DNA from: Roseiflexus sp. RS-1
Lineage (GTDB): Bacteria > Chloroflexota > Chloroflexia > Chloroflexales > Roseiflexaceae
Direction: 5' to 3'
DNA length: 64,000 bases
NCBI RefSeq assembly: GCF_000016665.1
Contig: NC_009523.1
Coordinates: 5,269,501-5,333,500, forward strand
The notes under the pieces were generated by a model. The model had not been told where the DNA came from and searched no databases. It saw only the letters and a program-made list of their open reading frames with translations. The position numbers and the translations under genes were made by a program. This document shows positions 1 through 8,541 of this stretch, piece after piece (the stretch's first letter is position 1; every line of letters begins with the position of its first letter).

Positions 1-2
1 CG

Positions 3-1763
3 GTGGCCACAACATCGGTCGCGGTTACGCCGTCGGATGCCCCTCGCCGTTACCTGCTGCTGCTTCGCCCTGATCCGCTCGCGGGTGAGGCCTTCCACAT
101 CACGATTCGGAGTGATACATGGAAACCGCCCAACGACCGCCGCAATCTCGGCGTGCTTGTCTATCATGCTGGCGTGGCATCTTCCCGGTCGCTGGCGCTT
201 CCATCGGTGCAGCATATCCTCGCATTGCTGGCGATCGGTCTGAGCGTCAGTCTGGTTGGGCGCAATGCCATAAGCCTGATAGGGCGAACCACGGTTGCGC
301 TGACAGTCATTGGGGGGTGTGGCGTGCTATGGGTCTGGCTGCCGGCGCGCACCGTTCCGTTTTTCCCGTTCTATGCGGTGCTGTTGGGGAGTGTGGCGCT
401 CCTGTTTGCCTGGCTGGAACGTCGGGAACCGCGCCATGTGCCGACGGCGGATCTTCGACCTGCGCTCCTGGCAGCGTCCGGCGGCGTGGCGCTCGATGCG
501 CTCCTGGTGGCAGGCGTTGCGCGGGGGGAGTGGAGCGTGCCAGTGATTGCAGCGCAGGCGGCGTGCGTCGTGTGGGGCATGTGGCACAGTATCGGACGAA
601 CCCTGACGCTTTCCGGGGTGCTGCGGATCGCACTGGTCGTTCGTCTGACGGCGCTGACAACGCGGTTGCTCAGTGGGGAGATCGGCAGCGATCCGGATGT
701 TGAACTTTTCTACAACTACGGACGCGCGACACTGGAGTTGGGACTGCCGGTGGTCGAGTACCCTTCCGGCGCGTTGATCCCCTGGGCGATTCTGGCGCTG
801 CCCGCGAGCCGTGAACTGTTTGCCCTGGCACTGCCGCTCTGCAACACAATCGCCGACCTGGTTATCGTCTTGGCGATCTGGAGCATGAGTGAGCGGCGTT
901 CTTCAGCCAGCGGGAATACCGGGCTGGCATGTTTCTATGCGCTCTCGCCGCTGTTGCTCCCCTTCTGGCACGGCAAATATGATCCGTTGCCAACGGCGTT
1001 TCTGGCACTTGGGCTGATGGCATACACGTATGGTCGCATGGTGTGGAGCGGTGCGGCGCTCGGTATCGGCGGCGCGCTGAAGTGGACGCCCTGGCTGGCG
1101 GCGGCAACGCTGGCGCTGGGGATGCTCCGCTCGCGTTCTTCGCGCGCTCCTGCATCGTTGTGGGCATTTGCAGCGGGCGGTATGATGGCAGTGGCAGCGA
1201 CCTCGATCCCATTTGCGCTGATCGACTGGGATCGCTTTCTGGCGCCATACACCCTGCAAGGCGGGCGCGCCATTACCGGTGAAAGCGTATGGTTTCTGGC
1301 AGTGTTGATAACTGCACCAGATCATTGGGCGCGTCTTCCGGCGCCGTGGGGATCGGTGGAAACCGGCGGGACGATGATGGGGATCGCCATTGGCGTGCAG
1401 GGTATTGTCCTTGCGAGCCTGACCCTGAGCGCACTGCGTTTTCCATCATTGGCATGGCGTCCGGCAGCATTGGCGGCGCTGACACCAGCGGCATTCCTGC
1501 TGCTGAACCGGGTATTCAGTCCGCAATACATGGTGACCATCACGGCGGCGCTGCTGATCGCCTGTACCATCGTTGGTCAATCGCCACGCCACACGCGCGG
1601 AATTGTTGTGCTGTTGACCATTGCCCAGGCAGCCAATCTGCTGATCTGGCCCAACACGGTTCCGTGGTGGCCCCTGCCGTCGGCGGTGCTGTTTGCGGTT
1701 GCTCTGGCGGCGCTGGCGTGGCTTACGGTCATGACGGTGCGAAAGGGACGCGCCGCCGATTGA
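3..1763 (+). CDS. GT87-like polytopic membrane mannosyltransferase (5' end uncertain)
   Basis: This is a very hydrophobic protein of up to 586 residues with about ten or more predicted membrane segments. Family knowledge suggests a GT-C fold, GT87/DUF2029-like enzyme that moves a mannose-type sugar from a polyprenyl-phosphate donor on the outer face of the membrane. Supporting segments are an acidic loop (GSDPDVELFYNYG), a later proline-rich luminal loop (VVEYPSG), and a FWHGKYDPLP loop. The frame is open from the first bases of the window with a GTG at 3. The first ~65 residues are unusually hydrophilic for this family, so the real start is either upstream of the window or at an internal codon nearer the first membrane helix. 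The assignment rests on hydropathy and loop pattern; a generic membrane protein is the alternative. Confidence 0.6.
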   Translation: MATTSVAVTPSDAPRRYLLLLRPDPLAGEAFHITIRSDTWKPPNDRRNLGVLVYHAGVASSRSLALPSVQHILALLAIGLSVSLVGRNAISLIGRTTVALTVIGGCGVLWVWLPARTVPFFPFYAVLLGSVALLFAWLERREPRHVPTADLRPALLAASGGVALDALLVAGVARGEWSVPVIAAQAACVVWGMWHSIGRTLTLSGVLRIALVVRLTALTTRLLSGEIGSDPDVELFYNYGRATLELGLPVVEYPSGALIPWAILALPASRELFALALPLCNTIADLVIVLAIWSMSERRSSASGNTGLACFYALSPLLLPFWHGKYDPLPTAFLALGLMAYTYGRMVWSGAALGIGGALKWTPWLAAATLALGMLRSRSSRAPASLWAFAAGGMMAVAATSIPFALIDWDRFLAPYTLQGGRAITGESVWFLAVLITAPDHWARLPAPWGSVETGGTMMGIAIGVQGIVLASLTLSALRFPSLAWRPAALAALTPAAFLLLNRVFSPQYMVTITAALLIACTIVGQSPRHTRGIVVLLTIAQAANLLIWPNTVPWWPLPSAVLFAVALAALAWLTVMTVRKGRAAD

Positions 1764-1808
1764 AGCGGCGGCGCGCCGGGCAATAGAAAGGGAAGAACGA
1801 AAGCTGCC

Positions 1809-1857
1809 TTCCACCTGTCACCTTCCACCGACCACCTTCAGCGTCCAACCTCCAGCG
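1809..1857. repeat. Heptanucleotide array A, overlapping the SnoaL-like stop codon
   Basis: Seven consecutive 7-base units in register (TTCCACC, TGTCACC, TTCCACC, GACCACC, TTCAGCG, TCCAACC, TCCAGCG). Read on the minus strand, the sense of the gene it overlaps, the units become GGTGGAA and GGTTGGA-like. The array covers the stop codon of the minus-strand SnoaL-like gene and its last few codons. Confidence 0.6.
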
Positions 1858-2272
1858 CCATCGGAAATGCCCCAATCTGCAACATCATCGCCGAGCCATC
1901 GTAACTCCACCAGGCCTCGGCAATCTTGCCATTGGCAAATCGCTCAATCGTGATACCGTGCAGGGTGACGGCATTGTAGCTGGGAGGGATCGACCCGAAG
2001 AACCCGGTGTGCGTCCCCGTCCATTTCCAGCGAATCACAACCCGATCACCTTCAGCAATCAGGTCCTCGATCGTCATGTGCATATCCGGGAACGCGATGC
2101 GCAACCGCTCGATCCAGCGCTTGAGCGCTTTCGCGCTGCGCACCTGTTGCGCCGATGGATCGTGGTTGATGAAGTTGTGATCAAAAACGTCGTCGATGAC
2201 CTCCAGGCGTCCCTGATTCCACACCGCTTCGGCGGCATATCGCGCAATCGCGCGATGGGCTTCGACATACAT
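1838..2272 (-). CDS. SnoaL-like ester cyclase family protein
   Basis: A 144-residue protein with the look of the SnoaL-like cystatin/NTF2-fold family. It has an N-terminal helix with AEAVWNQGRLEVIDDVF, the FINHDPSAQQ segment, FPDMHMTIEDLIAEGDRVV, then RWKWTGTHTG and a C-terminal IERFANGKIAEAWWSYD. Family members are polyketide cyclases or, more often, small-molecule-binding proteins of unknown substrate. The frame is open further upstream, but the ATG at 2272 is preceded by a near-perfect Shine-Dalgarno sequence (AAAAAGGAGG, 2281-2290) eight bases away, so that start is chosen. The 3' end is overlapped by a heptanucleotide array, which supplies the last residues. It is divergent from the FAD monooxygenase at 2635. 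A functional link is possible but unproven. Confidence 0.8.
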   Translation of the reverse strand: MYVEAHRAIARYAAEAVWNQGRLEVIDDVFDHNFINHDPSAQQVRSAKALKRWIERLRIAFPDMHMTIEDLIAEGDRVVIRWKWTGTHTGFFGSIPPSYNAVTLHGITIERFANGKIAEAWWSYDGSAMMLQIGAFPMALEVGR

Positions 2273-2426
2273 TGGCAGGGCCTCCTTTTTGTGCTGACAT
2301 TGCACACCAGCGACGTTGCCGGTGCTCCGCAGGCGCGTCATTGCAACTCTGTCAACCGCCAGAGTATGGTGTTCTCTAACTCTGCGGCATCACCCATCTC
2401 GGGTTACGTCAGAGGCATATATGCGT

Positions 2427-2465
2427 GAGGGATGACTGGCCGCATTCTGGGCGGAGTCATCCCTC
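2427..2465. repeat. Perfect 11-bp inverted repeat in a divergent intergenic region
   Basis: GAGGGATGACT (2427-2437) pairs perfectly with AGTCATCCCTC (2455-2465) across a 17-base spacer. It lies between the divergent SnoaL-like gene and the FAD monooxygenase. There is no T-run, so it does not look like an intrinsic terminator. It could be a regulator site or a dispersed hairpin repeat. Apart from this, I see no clear element in 2273-2634. Confidence 0.6.
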
Positions 2466-2634
2466 TACCATTGTATGATACTGCATGATCGCGGGGCGTG
2501 GGTAGAGTTATGATGATAGAATGTAATCATTTCGTAACCATATTGAACCGGGAACGCAGCGCGTGCTGCCGTGGTGCAGAACGCGAGGCTCGCCAGAGAA
2601 CGACAGCGCGTGTGCTGTGAGGAGCGCCTGAAGC

Positions 2635-3783
2635 ATGAAAGTGATCATCATCGGCGGCGGCATCGGCGGGTTGTGTACCGCCCTGGCTATGAGAACCCAG
2701 GGCATAGATGCGGTCATCTACGAACGCGCCCCTGAGCCGGGCGACGTCGGCGCCGGATTGATGCTCTGGCCCAATGCAATGAAGGTCTTGTCTGCACTCG
2801 GCGCAGGCGCCGCAGTTATCGCAGCGGGAGCGCGACTGATCCACTCCCGGCTCTGTACGGCGAATGGCAAAACGCTCTACGAAGGGCGTCTCGACGAACT
2901 GGAGACCCGGGTTGGTACGCCGGTTGTCGCAATCCATCGCGCCGCCCTGCACCGCATCCTCGCAGAAGCATTGGAAACCGGCATGCTCAGGTTTGCGATG
3001 CCCTGTGTCAATGTCGTACAGCACGCCGATTCGGTCACCGTTCAGTTTGCAAACGGCGCATCCGACAGCGCAGATCTCCTTGTTGGCGCAGATGGGATTC
3101 GCTCGGCTGTGCGCAGGCAGATGTTTCCCCACATTCAGCTGCGTTATTCGGGATATACCGCCTGGCGCGGCGTTGTGGAGACAACCGATGAAGCCGCGCT
3201 GGGTGTGACAACTGAGATATGGGGAATGGGTGCGCGTTTTGGAATTGTGCGTGTCGACCGAAGCCGCGTCTACTGGTTTGCGACGTATAACCAGCCAGCT
3301 GGCGAAATCTCCTCTCCAGAAGAGCGCAAAGCAAAACTGCTCAGTATATTCAGAACCTGGTGCGCTCCTGTTCCACATCTGCTGGAAGCCACCCCTGCAG
3401 CAGCGATCCTGCACAACGATATCTACGATATCCGATCCTTTGCACCGTGGAGCCGGGAACAGGTTACGCTGCTGGGGGATGCTGCACATCCCACGACCCC
3501 CAATATGGGACAGGGTGCATGTATGGCAATTGAGTCGGCGTATGTACTGGCGCGCGCATTGGCGCAAGAACCCGGTCTCCCATCCGCTCTCCATCGTTAT
3601 GAAGCCGAACGCCGCGCTCGCACGAGGTGGGTGACGAACACATCGTGGTCCATCGGTAGAGGCGCACAAATAGATCATCCCGCCTTGTGTCTGTTGCGCA
3701 ACTGGCTGGTCAGGTCGCTGCCAGCCAGCATGTTCCAATCACTCCTGTGGCGTGCGGCTGGATACGATGTCACAGCGTCATAG
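2635..3783 (+). CDS. FAD-dependent aromatic-ring monooxygenase (group A flavoprotein)
   Basis: A 382-residue flavoprotein with all three diagnostic motifs of the p-hydroxybenzoate hydroxylase fold. These are the N-terminal dinucleotide-binding GGGIGG near residues 7-12 with the acidic YERAPEP end of the second strand, the middle LVGADGIRSAVR (DG motif), and the C-terminal LLGDAAHPTTPNMGQG (GD motif) that contacts the FAD ribityl chain. Such enzymes use NAD(P)H and O2 to hydroxylate or epoxidise small aromatic or isoprenoid compounds. Salicylate or 6-hydroxynicotinate hydroxylase-like and UbiH-like proteins are the nearest types, but the substrate cannot be read from sequence. The ATG is preceded by a GAGGAG-type ribosome site about 13 bases upstream. 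No other gene in the window is an evident pathway partner. Confidence 0.85.
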   Translation: MKVIIIGGGIGGLCTALAMRTQGIDAVIYERAPEPGDVGAGLMLWPNAMKVLSALGAGAAVIAAGARLIHSRLCTANGKTLYEGRLDELETRVGTPVVAIHRAALHRILAEALETGMLRFAMPCVNVVQHADSVTVQFANGASDSADLLVGADGIRSAVRRQMFPHIQLRYSGYTAWRGVVETTDEAALGVTTEIWGMGARFGIVRVDRSRVYWFATYNQPAGEISSPEERKAKLLSIFRTWCAPVPHLLEATPAAAILHNDIYDIRSFAPWSREQVTLLGDAAHPTTPNMGQGACMAIESAYVLARALAQEPGLPSALHRYEAERRARTRWVTNTSWSIGRGAQIDHPALCLLRNWLVRSLPASMFQSLLWRAAGYDVTAS

Positions 3784-3798
3784 AATGATCGGCGAGTG

Positions 3799-3807
3799 TG
3801 GTACAAT
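3799..3807 (+). promoter_or_regulatory. Candidate extended -10 promoter for the glycosidase-like lipoprotein
   Basis: TGgTACAAT matches an extended -10 (TGn plus TAnnnT). It lies after the monooxygenase stop (3783) and ahead of the heptamer array and the lipoprotein gene. No good -35 is visible, which is tolerated in extended -10 promoters. Confidence 0.4.
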
Positions 3808-3851
3808 GCCTGGAAACGAATCGCTCCTGTTGTTGTACCTGCAAAAACCCA

Positions 3852-3921
3852 GGTTCTCAGTTCTCGGTTCTCAGTTCTCGGTTCCTGGTTCTCGGTTCCT
3901 GGTTCTCGGTTCTCAGTTCTC
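3852..3921. repeat. Heptanucleotide array B, ten perfectly phased units
   Basis: Exactly ten 7-base units made only of GGTTCTC, AGTTCTC and GGTTCCT, with no insertion or phase break. It ends seven bases before the chosen GTG start at 3929 and begins 68 bases after the monooxygenase stop. It therefore occupies the 5' leader of the next gene and is also open in that gene's frame. Confidence 0.9.
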
Positions 3922-3928
3922 CACCACC

Positions 3929-6127
3929 GTGAAACATCATCTCTCGCTCCTCGTTGCGCTGCTTGTGGTCGCCGCCTGTTCCGCCGCACCCGTCGATCCG
4001 CCGACGCCATGGTCTCCATCGCCGATCCCTGCATCACCCACCGCCGATGTCTTCACCGACTACTGGACGCGCTCCGATGGCGCGGCTACCCTCGGTGAAC
4101 CCGTCAGTGCGCCGATTTTCCTCGACGGGACGCCGACAAGAGTATACCGTCGCGGCTTGATCGCAGTGCGTCCCGATGGATTGACTGCGCTTCCCCTGCC
4201 GTCTGGTTGGGCGCATGGTCCTCCCGCCGAACTCGGACAGTTGCCCGCCTCACCATGGCGCGCAACGCTGACGGCGCCAGCCGGTGCGCTACCGCTGACC
4301 CCTGTCGAGATTCGGATTGCAGCGCCGGGCTACCATGGTCGTGCGGTTCTGTATCTCTACGATGGACGGGCGCGCCGGATCGAACGCCGGGCGATCGACA
4401 TCGTCAACGGAGTTGGGACAGTTGCCGTACAGCCGGGCGGCGCAACCGGCGCACACAGCGCCCTGCTGATCATCGATGGCGCAATTGCAGGCGGTTCAAG
4501 CCATCTCTACACGCTCGATGCCGAAACGACGCTGATAACCGGTCAGGAGCGCTTTGATGCCCTCTACCCCATGATTCGTCGCTTCATGGAACAGTGTGTG
4601 CTCGAATACGACCTCGACGGCATACCGGTGCGCGGGTATCGGTCGCCCGACAACCCGTTGCTCTGGTTGCGCGATCACACCTACCAGGCGCGCGGATTTC
4701 GCTATTTCGAGAAGGATGTCACCAGCCTGATCGATGCCTTTCGTCGCGCTCAGCGACCCGATGGCAGTTTCCCGGATTTTCTTGCGCGCCCATCAATCGG
4801 CGTGCTGCATCCACTGCGCAAAGAGGTCGAGGCGGATGTTGAGTACCTGTTCATCCAGGCGGTGTACGAAGCCTGGCAGGCAACCGGCGATGACGCCTGG
4901 CTGCGAACCAATCTCGATGCTATGCGCCGGGCTGTGCGTTATACCATGAACGATCCGCTTCGATGGGACGTACAACACCGATTGGTCAGGCGCCCCTATA
5001 CCATTGACACCTGGGATTTCGCCTACGGTCCAACCACGACCGATCCAACCACCGGAAAACCGGCGCCGCGGCACTGGATCGACGATCAGACGATCTGGGG
5101 CATTTTCCATGGCGATAACACCGGTCTGGCGCACGCGCTTGAATTACTGGCGCGGATCGAAGCGCGGGTCGGCGACCCGGCGCTGGCGCACCAGTGGCGT
5201 GCCGAAGCGGATGGAATCATGGAGCGCCTGAACGCGCTGAGCTGGAACGGACGATTCTACACCCACTTTGTGCCGCTGGAACCGTTCGATGTGCCTGGCG
5301 TTGATGAAGCCGCTCAACTCAGCCTTTCAAATGCATATGCGCTAAACCGTCAGGTTCTGAGTCGCAACCAGGGGCGGGCGATTGTTGACGAATATTTCAG
5401 GCGCGGGTTGCGGCGCGGCGAGACGTTTGCCGAATGGTACAGCATCGATCCGCCGTTTCCGCCAGGCAGTTTCGGGCTTGCCGGGCGTCCTGGCGAGCGT
5501 CCCGGCGAATACGTCAACGGCGGATTGATGCCGCTGGTCGGCGGCGAACTGGCGCGCGGCGCGTTCCGCTATGGCGCGGAGCGCTACGCTTTCGAGATCC
5601 TGCACCGCTACTATTTTCTGATCAGCACCACCGGCGCGTCCTACCTCTGGTACTACCCCGCCGGTAATCCAGGCATCTCCGGCGAGGACACGCTGCCAAC
5701 CGATGGATGGGGCGCATCGGCGATGCTCGGCGCGTTGATCGAGGGTGCAGCAGGCATTGAAGACCGTGGCGCGCTGTATCGGGAGGTAACGCTCAGCCCG
5801 CGCTGGATCTTCACCGGTGACGTGGATCAGGCGCAGGTGACGGCGCGCTATGCCGCCTCCGACGGATATGTCGCCTACCGGTGGCGTCGGCTGGAGAGCG
5901 GCGTCGAGATCCACGTGACCGGGTCAGGCGAGCGCATCCATCTCCGTGTGCCGCTTCCCGAACACGTCACTGCGCCATCCCTGGTTATGTTGAACGCCGT
6001 GCCGCAGGACTACGCGATTGAAGATGCGAACGGCAGCCGCTACGTCGTGTTTGATCTGACGGCGCCGTTTGGGAAGGTACAGGTGTTGTGGGCAACCGGG
6101 AGCCTACAGCCTATCCGTCTCGGGTGA
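3929..6127 (+). CDS. Secreted lipoprotein with six-hairpin glycosidase-like domain
   Basis: The chosen GTG start gives a clean lipoprotein signal (VKHHLSLLVALLVVAAC, lipid-anchored Cys at residue 17). The frame stays open upstream through the heptamer array to 3752, but that extension is repeat-encoded and would bury the signal. After the signal comes a short module (FTDYW...LGEPVSAPI) resembling the YW...FG.P.S repeats common in secreted Chloroflexota proteins, then a beta-rich segment. The second half is an (alpha/alpha)6-barrel region with LWLRDHTYQARGFRYFEKD, RAQRPDGSFPDF, HWIDDQTIWG and LPTDGWGASAMLGAL. This pattern recalls GH15/GH63/amylo-1,6-glucosidase catalytic domains. It is likely a surface carbohydrate-active enzyme of unknown substrate. 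The 3' end overlaps the convergent TerC gene by 24 bases. Confidence 0.7.
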   Translation: MKHHLSLLVALLVVAACSAAPVDPPTPWSPSPIPASPTADVFTDYWTRSDGAATLGEPVSAPIFLDGTPTRVYRRGLIAVRPDGLTALPLPSGWAHGPPAELGQLPASPWRATLTAPAGALPLTPVEIRIAAPGYHGRAVLYLYDGRARRIERRAIDIVNGVGTVAVQPGGATGAHSALLIIDGAIAGGSSHLYTLDAETTLITGQERFDALYPMIRRFMEQCVLEYDLDGIPVRGYRSPDNPLLWLRDHTYQARGFRYFEKDVTSLIDAFRRAQRPDGSFPDFLARPSIGVLHPLRKEVEADVEYLFIQAVYEAWQATGDDAWLRTNLDAMRRAVRYTMNDPLRWDVQHRLVRRPYTIDTWDFAYGPTTTDPTTGKPAPRHWIDDQTIWGIFHGDNTGLAHALELLARIEARVGDPALAHQWRAEADGIMERLNALSWNGRFYTHFVPLEPFDVPGVDEAAQLSLSNAYALNRQVLSRNQGRAIVDEYFRRGLRRGETFAEWYSIDPPFPPGSFGLAGRPGERPGEYVNGGLMPLVGGELARGAFRYGAERYAFEILHRYYFLISTTGASYLWYYPAGNPGISGEDTLPTDGWGASAMLGALIEGAAGIEDRGALYREVTLSPRWIFTGDVDQAQVTARYAASDGYVAYRWRRLESGVEIHVTGSGERIHLRVPLPEHVTAPSLVMLNAVPQDYAIEDANGSRYVVFDLTAPFGKVQVLWATGSLQPIRLG

Positions 6128-6961
6128 GCGCTCTTTCCGGCGGAACGGACTGGTTACCACCGCAGTCGCCGCCTCGAGACGCAACTGAACCATTGCCGAC
6201 ATCCAGATAAACGGACGCGCCATCAGTTGCGCCGGACCGCGCAACGGTGTGCGCGCTACAATCACCGTCAGGATCAGAACCCCGGCGGAGATGGCGAACT
6301 GCGTCATCTCTTCGATGTGAATATGCCAGACCTCTTCCGCCAGCAACTCCGCGCCGATCGCCATGAGAAGCAGAAATGCGCCTGTCTGCAACGCCGGCTC
6401 CCACGAGATCATACGGGTAAAGATCGTGGCAGCGAACCGCATCACCAGAATACCGATCGCCACCCCCAGCATCACCACCCAGAACTCGTCCGACAGCGCC
6501 ACGGCTGCAATCACATTATCGATACTGAATGCCAGGTCGGCAAGTTCGATTGCCAGCACGGTCGACCAGAACCCGCCACGCACGCGAGACAGTTCCTCCT
6601 GCCCTGTTTCGGCGCGGTGTGCATGGTAAAGTTCGGCAAAATGGTGAATTGCCAGGTAGACCAGGTACGCCGCACCGATAATGCGCAACCAGGGCACATG
6701 GATAATGATGCTCGCCAGCGCCAGCATCAACCCGCGCCCGATATACGCGCCGAGCAGACCGACCTTGAGCGCTGCCTCCCGCTGATACCCCAATACATGC
6801 TGAGACCACTCTGTCAGAAAACGGAGCGGCTGGGGCCAGGGAATCGGCTCATCGTGGGGGAGGTGCGCCACCATTGCCCCCAGCACAGCAGCATTGTCGA
6901 TCGACAGAATGCCTTCCAGAAAGATGAGCTGAATGATAATCGTTACCGCAGCGATGTCCAT
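6104..6961 (-). CDS. TerC family integral membrane protein
   Basis: About 285 residues with seven to nine membrane helices. It carries two copies of the TerC signature: EGILSIDNAAVLGAMV in the first helix and ELADLAFSIDNVIAAVALS mid-protein. These place Glu and Asp-Asn pairs within the membrane. TerC proteins (also Alx/MeeF-like) are linked to tellurite resistance and to manganese or calcium export, often during metalation of secreted proteins. The ATG at 6961 follows AAGGTG at good spacing. A GTG two codons upstream (6967) is an equal frame alternative. The long loop between helices 2 and 3 is typical. The gene is convergent with the glycosidase-like lipoprotein, overlapping its 3' end by 24 bases, and divergent from purA. 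Confidence 0.88.
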   Translation of the reverse strand: MDIAAVTIIIQLIFLEGILSIDNAAVLGAMVAHLPHDEPIPWPQPLRFLTEWSQHVLGYQREAALKVGLLGAYIGRGLMLALASIIIHVPWLRIIGAAYLVYLAIHHFAELYHAHRAETGQEELSRVRGGFWSTVLAIELADLAFSIDNVIAAVALSDEFWVVMLGVAIGILVMRFAATIFTRMISWEPALQTGAFLLLMAIGAELLAEEVWHIHIEEMTQFAISAGVLILTVIVARTPLRGPAQLMARPFIWMSAMVQLRLEAATAVVTSPFRRKERSPETDRL

Positions 6962-7095
6962 GGTCACCTTGCGCTTTCTGTGTGTTCAGACGCGCCTGGC
7001 TGGTGCGGCGTCCGCTCATGAGCGTCCGTGGTATGGCGGTTGAATCTGTAAGGTAGCTTTTCGATGCAGAAATGCGCGCAGGATTGAAACTCGGC

Positions 7096-7101
7096 TATAA
7101 T
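7096..7101 (+). promoter_or_regulatory. Candidate -10 box for purA
   Basis: TATAAT lies 79 bases before the purA start in the divergent spacer between TerC and purA. A matching -35 at 17 bases is not obvious. Confidence 0.4.
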
Positions 7102-7180
7102 ACCACACGCAACGGAGAAAGATGCTTTCTCGCGTATCATATCACAGTTTTCGGGTTGCAGAGCAGAAGGGAGCCCGCAT

Positions 7181-8473
7181 ATGCCGGTCGTCGCAGTAAT
7201 TGGCGCCCAGTGGGGCGACGAAGGCAAGGGGCATATCGTAGACGTGCTCGCCGAACGGTCGCGGCTGGTCATTCGTTATGGCGGCGGCAACAACGCCGGT
7301 CATACCGTTGTCAATCGCCACGGGACGTTCAAACTCCATATTGTTCCGTCAGGAGTCTTCGATCCCGGGATTGTCAATATCATCGGCAGCGGTGTTGTTG
7401 TCGATCCTGCCGTGCTGTTGCAGGAGGTCGCCGATCTGGAAGCGCGTGGCATCACCACAGCCAAACTGTTCGTCAGCGACCGGGCGCACGTGATTATGCC
7501 GTACCACGTGCTTCAGGATCAGTTTGATGAGTCGCTCCGCGGCGATGCGAAGATTGGCACCACCGGACGCGGCATCGGACCGGCTTACGCCGACAAAATG
7601 ATGCGAATTGGCATTCGGATGGGAGATCTGCTGCACGAGGAAACGTTGCTACGTCGCCTCCGTCAGGCGCTGGAAGTCAAGAATAAAATGCTGACGGCGT
7701 GGTATGGCGCACAGCCGCTTTCACTGCACGAAACATTCCTGAAGTACCTGGAGTACGGCAACAAACTCGAGCGTCATGTAGCCGACGTGCATCCGATCAT
7801 TCAGCGCGCGTTGGATCGTGATTTGCCGATCCTGCTCGAAGGGGCGCAGGGAGCGCTGCTCGACATCGACCACGGCTCCTATCCGTATGTCACATCGTCG
7901 CCGCCCGGTGCAGCTGGCGCCTGTCAGGGGAGCGGGATCCCGCCTGCCCGCCTCTCTTCGGTTATCGGCGTCTGCAAGGCATACGCCACCCGTGTCGGTG
8001 AGGGTCCCTTCCCGACCGAAATCGAGGACGAAACGGCGACCGTCCTGCGTCAGCTCGGCACCCCGTGGGCTGAGGTCGGCACCACGACCGGTCGCCTGCG
8101 TCGGGTTGGCTGGTTCGATGCGGTGATGGTGCGGTATGCTGTGCGGGTGAACGGTATCGATACCCTGGCGATCACCAAACTCGATGTGCTCGATACACTG
8201 CCGCGTATCAAGGTATGCGTCGGCTACCGGCGTCACGACACCGAACTCGATTATCCGCCAGCCAACCCGTTCATTCTCGGGCAGGTCGAACCGATCTACG
8301 AGGAACTTCCCGGCTGGCAAACCTCAACGTCGGGCGTGCGCCATTTTGCGCAACTTCCTGCTGAAGCGCGCGCCTATGTCGCGCGACTGTGCGAGTTGGT
8401 CGGCGCGCGCCTGGGGATGGTATCGGTTGGACCAGGGCACGACCAGATCATCGAGGTGCACCGGGTGATGTGA
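7181..8473 (+). CDS. purA: Adenylosuccinate synthase
   Basis: At 430 residues it is the normal length for PurA. The enzyme joins IMP and aspartate using GTP to give adenylosuccinate, the first committed step from IMP to AMP. The N-terminus has the GTP-binding and catalytic loop GAQWGDEGKGHIVD with the catalytic Asp, followed by GGGNNAGHTVV with the catalytic His. Mid-protein are the IMP-contact segments TGRGIGPAYADK and EGAQGALLDIDHG, and near the C-terminus TTGRLRRVGW and ITKLDVLD. The ATG is preceded by AGAAGGGAG. It appears monocistronic. The next genes are on the other strand. Nothing in it looks unusual. Confidence 0.97.
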   Translation: MPVVAVIGAQWGDEGKGHIVDVLAERSRLVIRYGGGNNAGHTVVNRHGTFKLHIVPSGVFDPGIVNIIGSGVVVDPAVLLQEVADLEARGITTAKLFVSDRAHVIMPYHVLQDQFDESLRGDAKIGTTGRGIGPAYADKMMRIGIRMGDLLHEETLLRRLRQALEVKNKMLTAWYGAQPLSLHETFLKYLEYGNKLERHVADVHPIIQRALDRDLPILLEGAQGALLDIDHGSYPYVTSSPPGAAGACQGSGIPPARLSSVIGVCKAYATRVGEGPFPTEIEDETATVLRQLGTPWAEVGTTTGRLRRVGWFDAVMVRYAVRVNGIDTLAITKLDVLDTLPRIKVCVGYRRHDTELDYPPANPFILGQVEPIYEELPGWQTSTSGVRHFAQLPAEARAYVARLCELVGARLGMVSVGPGHDQIIEVHRVM

Positions 8474-8541
8474 TGCACTGTGCGTGAGTGACGGCTTTGC
8501 TCACCGGCATCTTCTACGGTCTCGCATCCTGAAAGTCTGTA

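Noticed and set aside
2527-3738. 403-codon antisense frame over the FAD monooxygenase
   Set aside because: The sense strand has all three flavoprotein motifs; the antisense product has a Cys/Arg-rich random look.
3752-3928. Upstream starts of the glycosidase-like lipoprotein
   Set aside because: The extension is mainly heptamer-encoded and would mask the lipoprotein signal.
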